The notes under the pieces were generated by a model. That model made no database searches. It was not told the origin of the DNA and was given only the letters and a program-made list of their open reading frames with translations. The translations under genes were made by a program, and so were the position numbers. Below, in pieces: positions 33,424 to 42,231 of a DNA stretch of 64,000 bases. The stretch is from Vagococcus hydrophili (lineage in GTDB: Bacteria; Bacillota; Bacilli; Lactobacillales; Vagococcaceae). Numbering within the stretch: the first letter of the stretch is position 1; each line of letters starts with the position of its first letter. The stretch spans positions 930,001-994,000 of the forward strand of contig NZ_CP049887.1 in the NCBI RefSeq assembly GCF_011304195.1. Direction: 5' to 3'.

Positions 33424-34772
33424 GAAAAACACTCTATTCACGCATTGTTTTTGTTTTTATTAGTATCTCTATCATCAGTTTAATGATGTCGACCTTTATT
33501 GGACTCTACTTATTTCAACAAAAGATTAATTACGAAGGACAAAACAGCATGATTGAAAAGGGTAAGGAAATGACTGAAATCTATAATGACTCTCAAAAGC
33601 AATCGCCTGACTCTTTTTTTAACCAGATGACTCAGCTAACTTCTTATCCCATTCATTTATATGAAACACCGGATAAAAGCCAATTTTTTACCCTAGATAA
33701 TAACAATGTCGCTGATATCAGCCAAGAAAGTATTCAGGATGTTCTATCAGGTAAGACATACCGTTCGACTAAAAAACAAAAAGACACCTACATTGGCTTC
33801 CCTATGATAATTAATGAGAAGCGAGTCGCTGTTTTTTTACAGTTTTCTTATGAAAGTGAAGCGATTTTTAATCTACTTATTCTTTTCATTATTATTAGCA
33901 CCTTAATTTTAGGTAGTCTATTGATTCTAATGGCTGCACGGTACCTGATTCTTCCTTTAGAAAAACTAAAAAAAGCGACAGAATTAATTGCAGCTGGTGA
34001 TTTTGATGTGACTCTGGATTTAAAAAGACAAGATGAAATTGGAGAATTGGCTAACAGTTTTAATAAAATGACCTTAGAGTTAAAACAAATTGAGGAAATG
34101 CGCCAAGATTTTGTTTCTAATGTCTCACATGAAATCCAATCACCTTTAACCTCCATTTCAGGATTTGCCAAGGCATTAAAAAATGAGCAACTGATTTCTG
34201 CGGAGCAAAGGCCTTACTACTTAGATATTATTGTTTCTGAAAGTGATCGTCTCTCTAGATTAGGCGATAATCTTTTAAAATTAGCATCCCTTGATTCAGA
34301 ACATCATCCATTTAATATCGAAATTTTCGATGTCACTGAACAAATAAGACAAGTCATTTTAACGCTCGAATCACAGTGGTCTCAAAAAAATATCAACTTT
34401 ATATTTCTAAATGAAACGGCAACACTGATTGAAGGCGATGTTGATTTACTTCAACAAGTTTGGATCAACCTTATTTCTAATAGCATTAAATTTACTCCTG
34501 AATTCGGAAATATCACAATTGATCTTGTTTCAGACGACAAACTAGCTGCTACTATTAGTGATACAGGAATCGGCATCCCTGAAAAAGAATTATCTAAGCT
34601 ATTTCAACGGTTTTATAAAGCTGATAAATCCCGTACATCAACAGAAAGCGGCAATGGTTTAGGTTTAGTCATTGTTAAAAAAATTGTTGAATTACATCAC
34701 GGAGAGATTCAAGTCAAAAGTCAATTTGAAGCAGGAACACAAGTTAGTCTCGAATTACCTCTTAAACAATAA
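33420..34772 (+). CDS. Sensor histidine kinase
   Basis: 450 residues with two membrane helices (about 9-32 and 150-172) enclosing an extracellular sensor of about 115 residues, a HAMP domain (about 175-225), the HisKA dimerisation box with phosphoacceptor His237 in NVSHEIQSPLTS, and an ATPase domain with NLISNSIKFTP (N box), DTGIGIP and GNGLGL motifs. It is the partner of the adjacent regulator. The large sensor argues against the short-loop BceS type, so the antibiotic-exporter link of BceRS cannot be assumed for the ABC genes that follow on the other strand. Confidence 0.92.
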   Translation: MRKTLYSRIVFVFISISIISLMMSTFIGLYLFQQKINYEGQNSMIEKGKEMTEIYNDSQKQSPDSFFNQMTQLTSYPIHLYETPDKSQFFTLDNNNVADISQESIQDVLSGKTYRSTKKQKDTYIGFPMIINEKRVAVFLQFSYESEAIFNLLILFIIISTLILGSLLILMAARYLILPLEKLKKATELIAAGDFDVTLDLKRQDEIGELANSFNKMTLELKQIEEMRQDFVSNVSHEIQSPLTSISGFAKALKNEQLISAEQRPYYLDIIVSESDRLSRLGDNLLKLASLDSEHHPFNIEIFDVTEQIRQVILTLESQWSQKNINFIFLNETATLIEGDVDLLQQVWINLISNSIKFTPEFGNITIDLVSDDKLAATISDTGIGIPEKELSKLFQRFYKADKSRTSTESGNGLGLVIVKKIVELHHGEIQVKSQFEAGTQVSLELPLKQ

Positions 34773-34775
34773 AAC

Positions 34776-34820
34776 AAAAACCATCACCCAATTTTTCTCT
34801 GGATGATGGTTTTCATTTTT
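34776..34820. terminator. Bidirectional terminator, copy 1 of a duplicated element
   Basis: AAACCATCA-CCC and GGATGATGGTTT arms separated by a T-rich loop, with A and T runs on both sides. Almost the same 40 bases recur at 38166-38209, on the other side of the ABC operon. Confidence 0.8.
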
Positions 34821-34850
34821 ATGAATAAATAATTATATATTTTATAGGCC

Positions 34851-36083
34851 CTAACTTTTTTCAGCTTTCTTAACAGTACTGAAAATTACCAATATTATAC
34901 TTACTAGCATAGAAAAAAAATATTTAAAAACAGAAAAATTTTCTTTTAATAATTTAGATACATTCTCCCCATTAAAATACGATTCATTTTGAATAAATAA
35001 TCTAAATACTTTTATAAAATCTAGTCCATCCGCATGTTCCCCTGATAAATACTTAATATTAGTATAATCTATTCCAATAATATTTTTTACAGAATCTAGA
35101 TATACAAATGGATTATACCCACTTACTGGCGTCCTAATTAACCTAGATAAATAATAACCCAATAAACTTATTATTACTAAGTAAATAAAAGATAAAACAG
35201 ATTTTTTAAAATATACTACACACAACTGATATAGTACTAATATAAACAAATAATTGATTCCAAAAATAAACATTATCCGCACCCAATACTTCCATATGGG
35301 AATAAAAATAGTGGTATTTACCTTAGATATTAAAACTGGATAATCAAAATTACCACTACCATATATCACTGACGATAAGAAAAATCCTAGCACAAGAAAA
35401 ACAAATAGAAACACCATAGTTTGAATATATGAAATGAATAAATGAGATAATATGAAATTAGCTCTATTTTTAGGTTGCGTAAATGATAATTTTATTTTCT
35501 CTGATTCGTAAGCCTTACCAAATGGATCTCCAAATATATATACTAAAAAAAGCATTCCAGGTAAAGAACACATAATATTTACTAAAAAATTTAAAAAACC
35601 TACGCCAGTTATTCCATACCGAAGTGATTCTTCTTCTAATCCCAGCCGTTCCAATTTCTCATTACTTAGTACCTTATTTCTAATATAATTATCAGTTAAC
35701 CGGCTCTCTACATGATTAAGTTCAGTCACTGTTTTATAATCTTTTAAAAAAATATTTTCTATATTTAATGGTACTATTTTTTCACTAACATTTTTTAGAT
35801 ACTCTATTTCTTGATTGTGATAACAAAAAAAGACTTTTCGATCTTCTTTTGGATATTCCAATGACCATTTTTGCAGCTCTTTCTCGGCATTAGTGCTTGA
35901 ATATATTAACAAAAGGCTTTGATAATCTTCTTTTAAGTAATCCAATCTCGATGTTTGCTCTTTTGAAAGAATACTTTTATTAAAGAATAATAAAAAAGGT
36001 AATAAGATAAATAATACAGATAACATGACTATATTTTTTTTAGTTTTAAAAAAATTTTTTATTATTAAATTAGTATTTTCCAT
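34851..36083 (-). CDS. ABC-2 type permease, subunit 2
   Basis: 410 residues: one membrane helix near the N-terminus (about 18-36), an extracellular region of about 130 residues, then five helices. The YGSGNFDYPVLI segment matches NGQGSVDYPIFI in the neighbouring permease, showing that the two are paralogues and probably form a heterodimer. The coding sequence is markedly A/T-rich, with many ATA and AAT codons, unlike the flanking genes. It follows the other permease by one base. The cargo is unknown; peptide or bacteriocin export or immunity is the usual role for this layout. Confidence 0.72.
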   Translation of the reverse strand: MENTNLIIKNFFKTKKNIVMLSVLFILLPFLLFFNKSILSKEQTSRLDYLKEDYQSLLLIYSSTNAEKELQKWSLEYPKEDRKVFFCYHNQEIEYLKNVSEKIVPLNIENIFLKDYKTVTELNHVESRLTDNYIRNKVLSNEKLERLGLEEESLRYGITGVGFLNFLVNIMCSLPGMLFLVYIFGDPFGKAYESEKIKLSFTQPKNRANFILSHLFISYIQTMVFLFVFLVLGFFLSSVIYGSGNFDYPVLISKVNTTIFIPIWKYWVRIMFIFGINYLFILVLYQLCVVYFKKSVLSFIYLVIISLLGYYLSRLIRTPVSGYNPFVYLDSVKNIIGIDYTNIKYLSGEHADGLDFIKVFRLFIQNESYFNGENVSKLLKENFSVFKYFFSMLVSIILVIFSTVKKAEKS

Positions 36084-36084
36084 A

Positions 36085-37167
36085 TCAAACCTTCTTTATT
36101 AATATTTCCAACGTTATTTTTCGAATAATAATTATGACAAAGATGAAACTTATAATAAAATAATAGAATAAATTGGTTGTACTAAAATAATAATTTTTGA
36201 TAAATAAACTAGCATTAAAAATAAAGAAGAAATAATAACTTACTGGACTAAATATCTTTTCTGATAACATATTAGCAACGTAAATACTTAAAATGCTTAT
36301 TAGTAACGTTAAATGATAATTCTTTATTATCATAGAAATTAGTTCCACAACAGACATAATCAAAATGACTCCTAGCAAGTTCACCAAAGTAGTAATAACT
36401 ATATATTTAGAAATCGGTATTATGTGTGTGTTATCTATAAATATTGGATAATCAACACTTCCTTGTCCATTAATGATATATCCTACAACAAAAAAAATTG
36501 AAATATACAATAAAAAAACACTTAGATAAAGACAAAAAATTGTTAAAAATTTTTTATTATAATACTTTTTTAACGGACTCGGTTGTACTTTTATTAATTT
36601 TATTTGCTGATTTTCCAATTCGCTTGTCCATATATCTGATAAAAACAAAATCAAAAAAAGAATTCCTATCGATCCAAACCATAAATCTAAAGAGAATTTC
36701 AAAAAATAAACACCACTCAGCCCTACTTCATTAGAAATTTCTGCCAAATCTTTTCGAGCTAATTCCGTAAAGACCATTCTTTTTTTCAATAAATCTTTTT
36801 CTTTAATAAAATCAGTATCATATTCTTTTTGATAATCATAAATCAAGTCATAAAAATCCTTTTCAACTTTAGCTTGCTCAGTTAAATTATTTTCATACTT
36901 CATACTTACTATTTCTTCTATCATACCCGAAATATCACTTAGCTTTTCTATTTCTCTACTATTTTTCTTTAAGACACTTTCATTAATTATTTTTTCATTA
37001 ATTTCATTGTAAAGTTTAATAAATACACTTTCTTTATGATCAAAATAATCCTTATCCACGTTTTTTACATATACTACAGAGGATAATGGTATCACCAAAA
37101 ATAGTACTAATATGAGTAGGATATTTTTTGTATTTTTTTGTATTTTCACTAGTTCAAATAAATACAC
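36085..37167 (-). CDS. ABC-2 type permease, subunit 1
   Basis: 360 residues with a first membrane helix at about 16-33, a charged extracellular loop of about 110 residues rich in Glu and Lys, and five further helices. It shares topology and the Gly-x-Gly-x-x-Asp-Tyr-Pro motif with the next gene. It starts ten bases after the ATPase gene ends. Base composition is strongly A/T-rich, like the rest of the three-gene unit. Confidence 0.72.
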   Translation of the reverse strand: MYLFELVKIQKNTKNILLILVLFLVIPLSSVVYVKNVDKDYFDHKESVFIKLYNEINEKIINESVLKKNSREIEKLSDISGMIEEIVSMKYENNLTEQAKVEKDFYDLIYDYQKEYDTDFIKEKDLLKKRMVFTELARKDLAEISNEVGLSGVYFLKFSLDLWFGSIGILFLILFLSDIWTSELENQQIKLIKVQPSPLKKYYNKKFLTIFCLYLSVFLLYISIFFVVGYIINGQGSVDYPIFIDNTHIIPISKYIVITTLVNLLGVILIMSVVELISMIIKNYHLTLLISILSIYVANMLSEKIFSPVSYYFFFIFNASLFIKNYYFSTTNLFYYFIISFIFVIIIIRKITLEILIKKV

Positions 37168-37177
37168 TGCTTACCTC

Positions 37178-38065
37178 CTAACATTCAAATAACATCTTAT
37201 AGAGTTGATACGTCATATTTTCTTTAAGTTCTATATCAAAGATAGTACATTTATTCTCTTTACATAGTGCAATAAAGTTTTCTTTTTCATACTCGTTCAT
37301 CCTAATAGTTATTTTATATCGTGAAATCTTCTCAATTTGAAATGCTTTCTTTAACACATTAAATAAACTTGTTGTTATATCTAGAATCACATCATACTCC
37401 GTTTTTTGTTTCGAGAAATCTAATAGTAATTGTTGGTTATTACTTGAAATTAATTTACCTGATTTTAAAAATAAAATATCTGTGGTTAACTTTTCTATTT
37501 CCTCCAAGTTATGAGAAGATATTATTACTGTTGTTCCTGTAGAATGAAGAGCTAAAATTATTTTTCTGAAAATATCACATTTAGTTACATCCAATCCATT
37601 CAACGGTTCATCTAATAATAATAATTTTGGTTTACTCAAAATTGACATAGCCAGTAATAACGTCTGCTTCATTCCTAAAGAATATGTACTGACTTTTTTC
37701 TTCACGTATCTCTTCATATCTAAATCACTAATTAGATCTATCGTATTTTCCTGATTTATTTTATGGCATTTAGCTACATATAATAAATGATCCCATCCCG
37801 TAAGATTTGTGTATAAAATTTTACTGTCTTGCATATAAGACATTTTATTAAATATCCCACTGGAACTATTTAATTCATCAAAAATGTATATTTCTCCTGA
37901 ATCTATACTTTCTAAATTACAAATAGCATTAAATAAAGTTGTCTTGCCTGAACCATTAGGAGCTACCAATCCAAGTATTTTAGGCTTCTCTATTTTAAAA
38001 AATAAATCATTAAGAATCAAATCATTTTTATAACTCTTATTAACGTTTTTTGCGTTCAAAATCAT
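37178..38065 (-). CDS. ABC transporter ATP-binding protein (bacteriocin/antibiotic export type)
   Basis: 295 residues: Walker A APNGSGKTT at about 38-46 (Ala replaces the usual first Gly), signature YSLGMKQ, Walker B LLLLDEPLNGLD and switch His in IISSHNLEE. YSLGMKQ in place of LSGGQ is typical of BcrA/lantibiotic-immunity type ATPases. ATG 38065 lies seven bases after AAGGTGG; the GTG one codon earlier is too close. It is the first gene of the A/T-rich operon, with two permease subunits downstream. No structural gene for a peptide was seen within the unit. Confidence 0.85.
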   Translation of the reverse strand: MILNAKNVNKSYKNDLILNDLFFKIEKPKILGLVAPNGSGKTTLFNAICNLESIDSGEIYIFDELNSSSGIFNKMSYMQDSKILYTNLTGWDHLLYVAKCHKINQENTIDLISDLDMKRYVKKKVSTYSLGMKQTLLLAMSILSKPKLLLLDEPLNGLDVTKCDIFRKIILALHSTGTTVIISSHNLEEIEKLTTDILFLKSGKLISSNNQQLLLDFSKQKTEYDVILDITTSLFNVLKKAFQIEKISRYKITIRMNEYEKENFIALCKENKCTIFDIELKENMTYQLYKMLFEC

Positions 38066-38165
38066 CACTAACCCACCTTTATATATATAATATTAAAAAA
38101 GTTCATAATACGCAAAATTTAATTATATTATAAACGAAATACATAATAATTTTTATAAACATCTA

Positions 38166-38209
38166 AAAAAAAACATCACCCAATTTTTTTCTGGATGATG
38201 GTTTTCTTC
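38166..38209. terminator. Terminator of the inositol operon, copy 2 of a duplicated element
   Basis: ACATCACCC and GGATGATGGT arms with T runs on both sides. It nearly repeats 34776-34820, including the loop and the following GGTTTTC. It directly follows iolG on the minus strand. Confidence 0.8.
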
Positions 38210-38210
38210 T

Positions 38211-39242
38211 TTATTTAATGTCAGACAATGAAACAAGTTCATCTTCTTCATAAGATTTTTGACAAGCGATGGCTACTTTTGTTGATTGTAAGCCGTCATT
38301 CGCATTAACACCTGGTTGGCGTTTTTCTTTGATACAGTTGATAAATTCAGCTGTTTCATTTACGAATGCTTGGCTGAAACGTTCTGGGAAGTTTTGTGAA
38401 GTTGGGCGTACCACACCGTGTTCATTCATGATGGTTACTAAATTTTTCTCAGGAACTTGAGCAATTCTTAACATCCCTTTTGTTCCGATTAATTCAGTTT
38501 CCACATGGTAACCATGATGACAGTTACGTCCTGCCACTAAAATACCCATTGTTTTGTCTGCCATTTGAAGCATAGCAGCACCTGTTTCAAGTTCGCCAAC
38601 TTCATCAAGTTGTTTGTAAGCCGCATTTTTACCTAATGCCCACACTTTTTTAACTTCTTGGTTCGTAAACCAACGCACTAAGTCAATATCGTGAATCGAC
38701 ATGTCAGCAAACAAGCCGCCACTATTACTTGCTCCAGCAAATTTAACAAAACTTTCCATGCCGTCACTTGGATCAATGCCGTAACATCTCACTACGGTCA
38801 ATTCGCCTAACTCACCTTTTTCTACCATTTCTTTTGCGTATTGGTAATCTGCATCATAACGACGCATGAAACCTAGCATAAAGATTTGTTCTGGATGAGC
38901 ATCAATCACTGCCATTGTTTTTTCAATTTCAGCCACGTCTAAGCCGATTGGTTTTTCAGAGAAAACATGTTTGCCATTTTCCATAGCTTTTTGAATTTGC
39001 TCACAGTGAAGTCCTGATGGTGAAACGATAAAAATCGCATCTAGTTCTGGATCTTTAACCATCTCATCATAATTAGCATAAGTTTTTGTCACACCTAATT
39101 CTTTTTTAGCATACTCTAATTCTGCTTCCACCATACTACAAGCTGCGTACAACTCACAGTTTGGTACTCTAAATGCTAAGTTGCCTGCATGGACTTTTCC
39201 AAGTCGACCTAATCCAATAATTCCTACTTTAATATTTGACAT
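38211..39242 (-). CDS. iolG: Inositol 2-dehydrogenase (Gfo/Idh/MocA family)
   Basis: 343 residues, oxidising myo-inositol to 2-keto-myo-inositol with NAD. The Rossmann start GIIGLGRLGKVHAGN, the EKP motif (FSEKPIGLD) and the catalytic region SIHDIDLVRWF with the His and Asp typical of inositol dehydrogenases are present. It is the last gene of the second inositol transcript. A second dehydrogenase of the same family lies two genes upstream; which one uses myo-inositol and which an isomer such as scyllo- or D-chiro-inositol cannot be told by eye. Confidence 0.88.
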   Translation of the reverse strand: MSNIKVGIIGLGRLGKVHAGNLAFRVPNCELYAACSMVEAELEYAKKELGVTKTYANYDEMVKDPELDAIFIVSPSGLHCEQIQKAMENGKHVFSEKPIGLDVAEIEKTMAVIDAHPEQIFMLGFMRRYDADYQYAKEMVEKGELGELTVVRCYGIDPSDGMESFVKFAGASNSGGLFADMSIHDIDLVRWFTNQEVKKVWALGKNAAYKQLDEVGELETGAAMLQMADKTMGILVAGRNCHHGYHVETELIGTKGMLRIAQVPEKNLVTIMNEHGVVRPTSQNFPERFSQAFVNETAEFINCIKEKRQPGVNANDGLQSTKVAIACQKSYEEDELVSLSDIK

Positions 39243-39260
39243 TGTTTTCCCTCCTAGTGA

Positions 39261-39578
39261 TTACCCTAGATGATTGATACGCTCCAAAATACGTTCCACA
39301 TTCATAGAGATAAATTCATCATCTTGAATGCCAGTAATATGTGAGACACATTTTTTCTTCAATAGGATATCTTTAACTTCCGCTTCATGACGTTTCACTT
39401 GTGGTGCTAATAAAATCACGTCGTAATCACGGTAAGATAATTTTTCTTCAACGCGTGCAATTGGGGCATAATCAATCTCATAATCAAGTTGATGTACCTT
39501 CACGCTTTCTAACATTTTTGACACAAATAATGATGCACTAATTCCAGACTCACAAATAAAAAGAACACTTTTTCCCAT
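39261..39578 (-). CDS. PTS EIIB-like protein (lactose/cellobiose type), orphan
   Basis: 105 residues with the EIIB cellobiose/lactose fold: a beta strand leading to Cys9 in the phosphate loop ICESGISASLF, and a DVILLAPQVK strand further on. Cys9 is the expected phosphoacceptor. No EIIA or EIIC gene is nearby; it is embedded between two inositol dehydrogenase genes, with 14-18 base spacing. Because inositol is not known to be taken up by a PTS here and a symporter gene is present, a regulatory or phosphate-relay role is more likely than transport. That is inference. Confidence 0.75.
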   Translation of the reverse strand: MGKSVLFICESGISASLFVSKMLESVKVHQLDYEIDYAPIARVEEKLSYRDYDVILLAPQVKRHEAEVKDILLKKKCVSHITGIQDDEFISMNVERILERINHLG

Positions 39579-39592
39579 GAGAAACCTCTTTT

Positions 39593-40597
39593 CTAGATTT
39601 TTTTGACTTGAACAGGTTTACCAGTTTTTAATGACTCGTTTGCTGCAAAGGCTAAACGTTGTGCCATAATACCATCTTCATAAGTAACAGGTGTGTCTGT
39701 GTCGTTGTGAATAGCAGCCACAAATTCTTCCACTTCTTTAATATAGGCATCGTTGTAACGCTCTAAGAAGAAATGTAATGGTTTTTGGCTATGAACGCCT
39801 TCAACTGTTGAAAGAGTCACATTATTCACTAATTCATTTTCTGCTTGAGAGGCACCTTTTGAACCAAATGCTTCTAAACGTTGATCGTAACCATACACCG
39901 CTTGACGGCTGTTACTAATGACACCTAAACAACCATTTTCAAAAGTTAATGTCACAACTGCTGTATCCACGTCCGTTCCTTTTAATTCAGAATTAACTAA
40001 AGCATCTCCCACAGCATAAACTTCCTTCACTTCACTCCCTGAAATGAAGCGTGCCATGTCAAAGTCATGTATCATCATATCAAAAAATAGTCCGCCTGAC
40101 GACTCAACATATGATAAAGGTGGTGCCTCAGGGTCTCTTGAATCAATACGTAATAATTGGATATCTCCAATTGAACCATTGGCAACATGCTCTTTAACTT
40201 GAGCAAAGTTACGGTCAAAACGACGGTTCACACCAATTTGGAATTTCACGCCTGCTTCTTTAACAATTTGGTAAGTTTCAATCGTTTCTTCATCTGAGAA
40301 GCTAATTGGTTTTTCACAGAAGATATGTTTTTTCTTAGCTGCGGCACGTTTGATCATTTCAACGTGGGTATCTGTTGGTGTACAGATAAAGACGATATCA
40401 ATTTCATCATCATTAAAAATTTCATCAAAATCTGCTACTAATGGGGCACCGTATTCTGCTTCAAAGGTTGGCATTTTATCAGCAAAAATATCTGCTACTT
40501 TTTTAACCGTCACACCCGACATTTGAACCAAGTTTCTTGTATGTAATTTTCCAATACGTCCGCCACCGATAACACCGACTACTAAATCTTTTTTCAT
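39593..40597 (-). CDS. Second inositol dehydrogenase (Gfo/Idh/MocA family)
   Basis: 334 residues with the dinucleotide-binding GVIGGGRIGKLH, the EKP motif (FCEKPISFSD) and the catalytic segment DMMIHDFDMARF. The pattern is that of IolG and IolX-like dehydrogenases that act on inositol isomers. It follows the symporter gene by 23 bases. Together with the 38211 gene it would let the cell feed more than one inositol isomer into the pathway. Confidence 0.85.
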   Translation of the reverse strand: MKKDLVVGVIGGGRIGKLHTRNLVQMSGVTVKKVADIFADKMPTFEAEYGAPLVADFDEIFNDDEIDIVFICTPTDTHVEMIKRAAAKKKHIFCEKPISFSDEETIETYQIVKEAGVKFQIGVNRRFDRNFAQVKEHVANGSIGDIQLLRIDSRDPEAPPLSYVESSGGLFFDMMIHDFDMARFISGSEVKEVYAVGDALVNSELKGTDVDTAVVTLTFENGCLGVISNSRQAVYGYDQRLEAFGSKGASQAENELVNNVTLSTVEGVHSQKPLHFFLERYNDAYIKEVEEFVAAIHNDTDTPVTYEDGIMAQRLAFAANESLKTGKPVQVKKI

Positions 40598-40620
40598 GTT
40601 GACATCTCCTCGTATAATTT

Positions 40621-42216
40621 TTATCTTGCAAATCCGATTGGTGAGAATAAGATATATGTTCCAACAACAACAACTACAGTGATAATACTAACGACTTTGG
40701 TATGTTTCCAAGGGGTAATATCCACTTTCGTGTTGAAGACTTTTAATTCAAAATCGCCTTCTGGTTTTAATTTAGAAACGATTAACATCACAGCTAAATC
40801 TAGGAAGAATAACACACTTAATACGTATAAGAAGTGGATATCTTTTAAGAAAAACTTCGATAACGTATAAAGCACGATATGCATATAGATTGTAAATTTC
40901 GCTGCAAAGGCTGTTGCTTTTTTAGAGTAGAAAGCAAGTAAGATAATAACAAGTAATGGCATGTTGTAAAGACCATTAAACTCTTGTACAAATTGGTAAA
41001 GTCCTGCTGGTGCAAAACTAATTAATGGAGCAATTGCTACAGCTGAAAGACCGATCACAACCGTCATTAATTTACCAAAACGTGTAATTTGAGCATCTGT
41101 TGCATCTTTTTTGAAAACTGGTTTGTAGAAATCGAGTGATAATAGTGTTGACGTTGCATTTAAAGCACCTGAGAATGATGATAAAATCGCACCAAAGATA
41201 ACTGCTGCAAAAATACCGTATAACATTTCAGGGAAGACATGTGTTACAAGTGCTGGGTAAGCTTCATCTGGTGTGTTAATTAATGCATCACCAAAGATGT
41301 TTCTTGCAACGATTCCTGGGAATACTAAGAATAAAGCGCCAAAGACTTTGAAGAAACCAACGATGAACACACCTTTTTGAGCTTCTGCTAAGTTTTTACC
41401 TGATAAAGCTTTTTGGACGATCATTTGGTTCGTACACCAGAAGTATAAGTTGTTAAACATCATACCTGTTAAAAGAGTTGGCCAAGGCACAACAGCTGAA
41501 TCAATTGAACCAACTGAATTTAATAACCATGGTGTATTCACGACGATATGGTCTAAACCACCGACGAAACTACCATTTCCAAGCATAATGACACCTAATG
41601 CGGGAACAGAAAGACCACAAATTAGTAGTCCAAAGCCATAAACAGTATCTGAATAAGCACTTAGACGTAAACCACCGATTAATAGGTATAAAATACCCAC
41701 AATTCCAATGGCGATTGATACAAAAATAATAGCGGTTAATGGGGCAACATCTAATAACTCATCAATTCTAAAAATCTTGTTAAATACCAGTGACCCTGAA
41801 TAAAGTACTACTGGTAAAAATGAGGTAACATAAGTAATAACAAATAACAGTGACACAATTCGTTTGATTTTAGCGTCATAACGAATTTCAATAAAATCCG
41901 AAATCGTATTAATTCCGTATTTTAGATACTTCGGTAAAAAGACAGTGGCTAGTAAGACAATCGCAATCGCGGCTGTTACTTCCCAAGCCATAACTTCCAT
42001 CCCAGCAATATAACTTTGACCATTTTGTCCCACAATTTGTTCTGTCGACAAGTTCGTCATAATAATTGAGCCGGCAATTGGAAGAGCCGTTAAACTACGG
42101 CCCCCCATAAAGAATCCTTCTGCCCCTTCAACGGATACGCCTCTTGATTTTTTAAAGGCAAATATCCAAACACACGTGATAATAACTAAAAAACTAATAA
42201 CCGAAAATGAATTCAT
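40621..42216 (-). CDS. Sodium:solute symporter (SSS family), probable inositol uptake
   Basis: 531 residues with about 13-14 membrane helices and SSS/SLC5 signature stretches, including GRSLTALPIAGSIIMTNLS near residue 40-58, GGLRLSAYSDTVYG, and CTNQMIVQKALSGK. Mammalian SMIT inositol carriers belong to the same family, and some Firmicutes use an SSS protein instead of the MFS carrier IolT. Context between iolE and the dehydrogenase genes makes inositol the likely substrate; the family alone would not say so. Confidence 0.85.
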   Translation of the reverse strand: MNSFSVISFLVIITCVWIFAFKKSRGVSVEGAEGFFMGGRSLTALPIAGSIIMTNLSTEQIVGQNGQSYIAGMEVMAWEVTAAIAIVLLATVFLPKYLKYGINTISDFIEIRYDAKIKRIVSLLFVITYVTSFLPVVLYSGSLVFNKIFRIDELLDVAPLTAIIFVSIAIGIVGILYLLIGGLRLSAYSDTVYGFGLLICGLSVPALGVIMLGNGSFVGGLDHIVVNTPWLLNSVGSIDSAVVPWPTLLTGMMFNNLYFWCTNQMIVQKALSGKNLAEAQKGVFIVGFFKVFGALFLVFPGIVARNIFGDALINTPDEAYPALVTHVFPEMLYGIFAAVIFGAILSSFSGALNATSTLLSLDFYKPVFKKDATDAQITRFGKLMTVVIGLSAVAIAPLISFAPAGLYQFVQEFNGLYNMPLLVIILLAFYSKKATAFAAKFTIYMHIVLYTLSKFFLKDIHFLYVLSVLFFLDLAVMLIVSKLKPEGDFELKVFNTKVDITPWKHTKVVSIITVVVVVGTYILFSPIGFAR

Positions 42217-42231
42217 ATTGGCACCTTACCT

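Noticed and set aside
32749-38065. A BceRS-BceAB-type antibiotic resistance module
   Set aside because: The kinase has a large extracellular sensor instead of the short BceS loop, the ABC genes are on the opposite strand beyond a terminator, and the permeases are ABC-2 type without the large BceB layout.
39261-39578. A complete PTS for inositol or cellobiose
   Set aside because: Only an EIIB-like protein is present; no EIIA or EIIC gene is found nearby.
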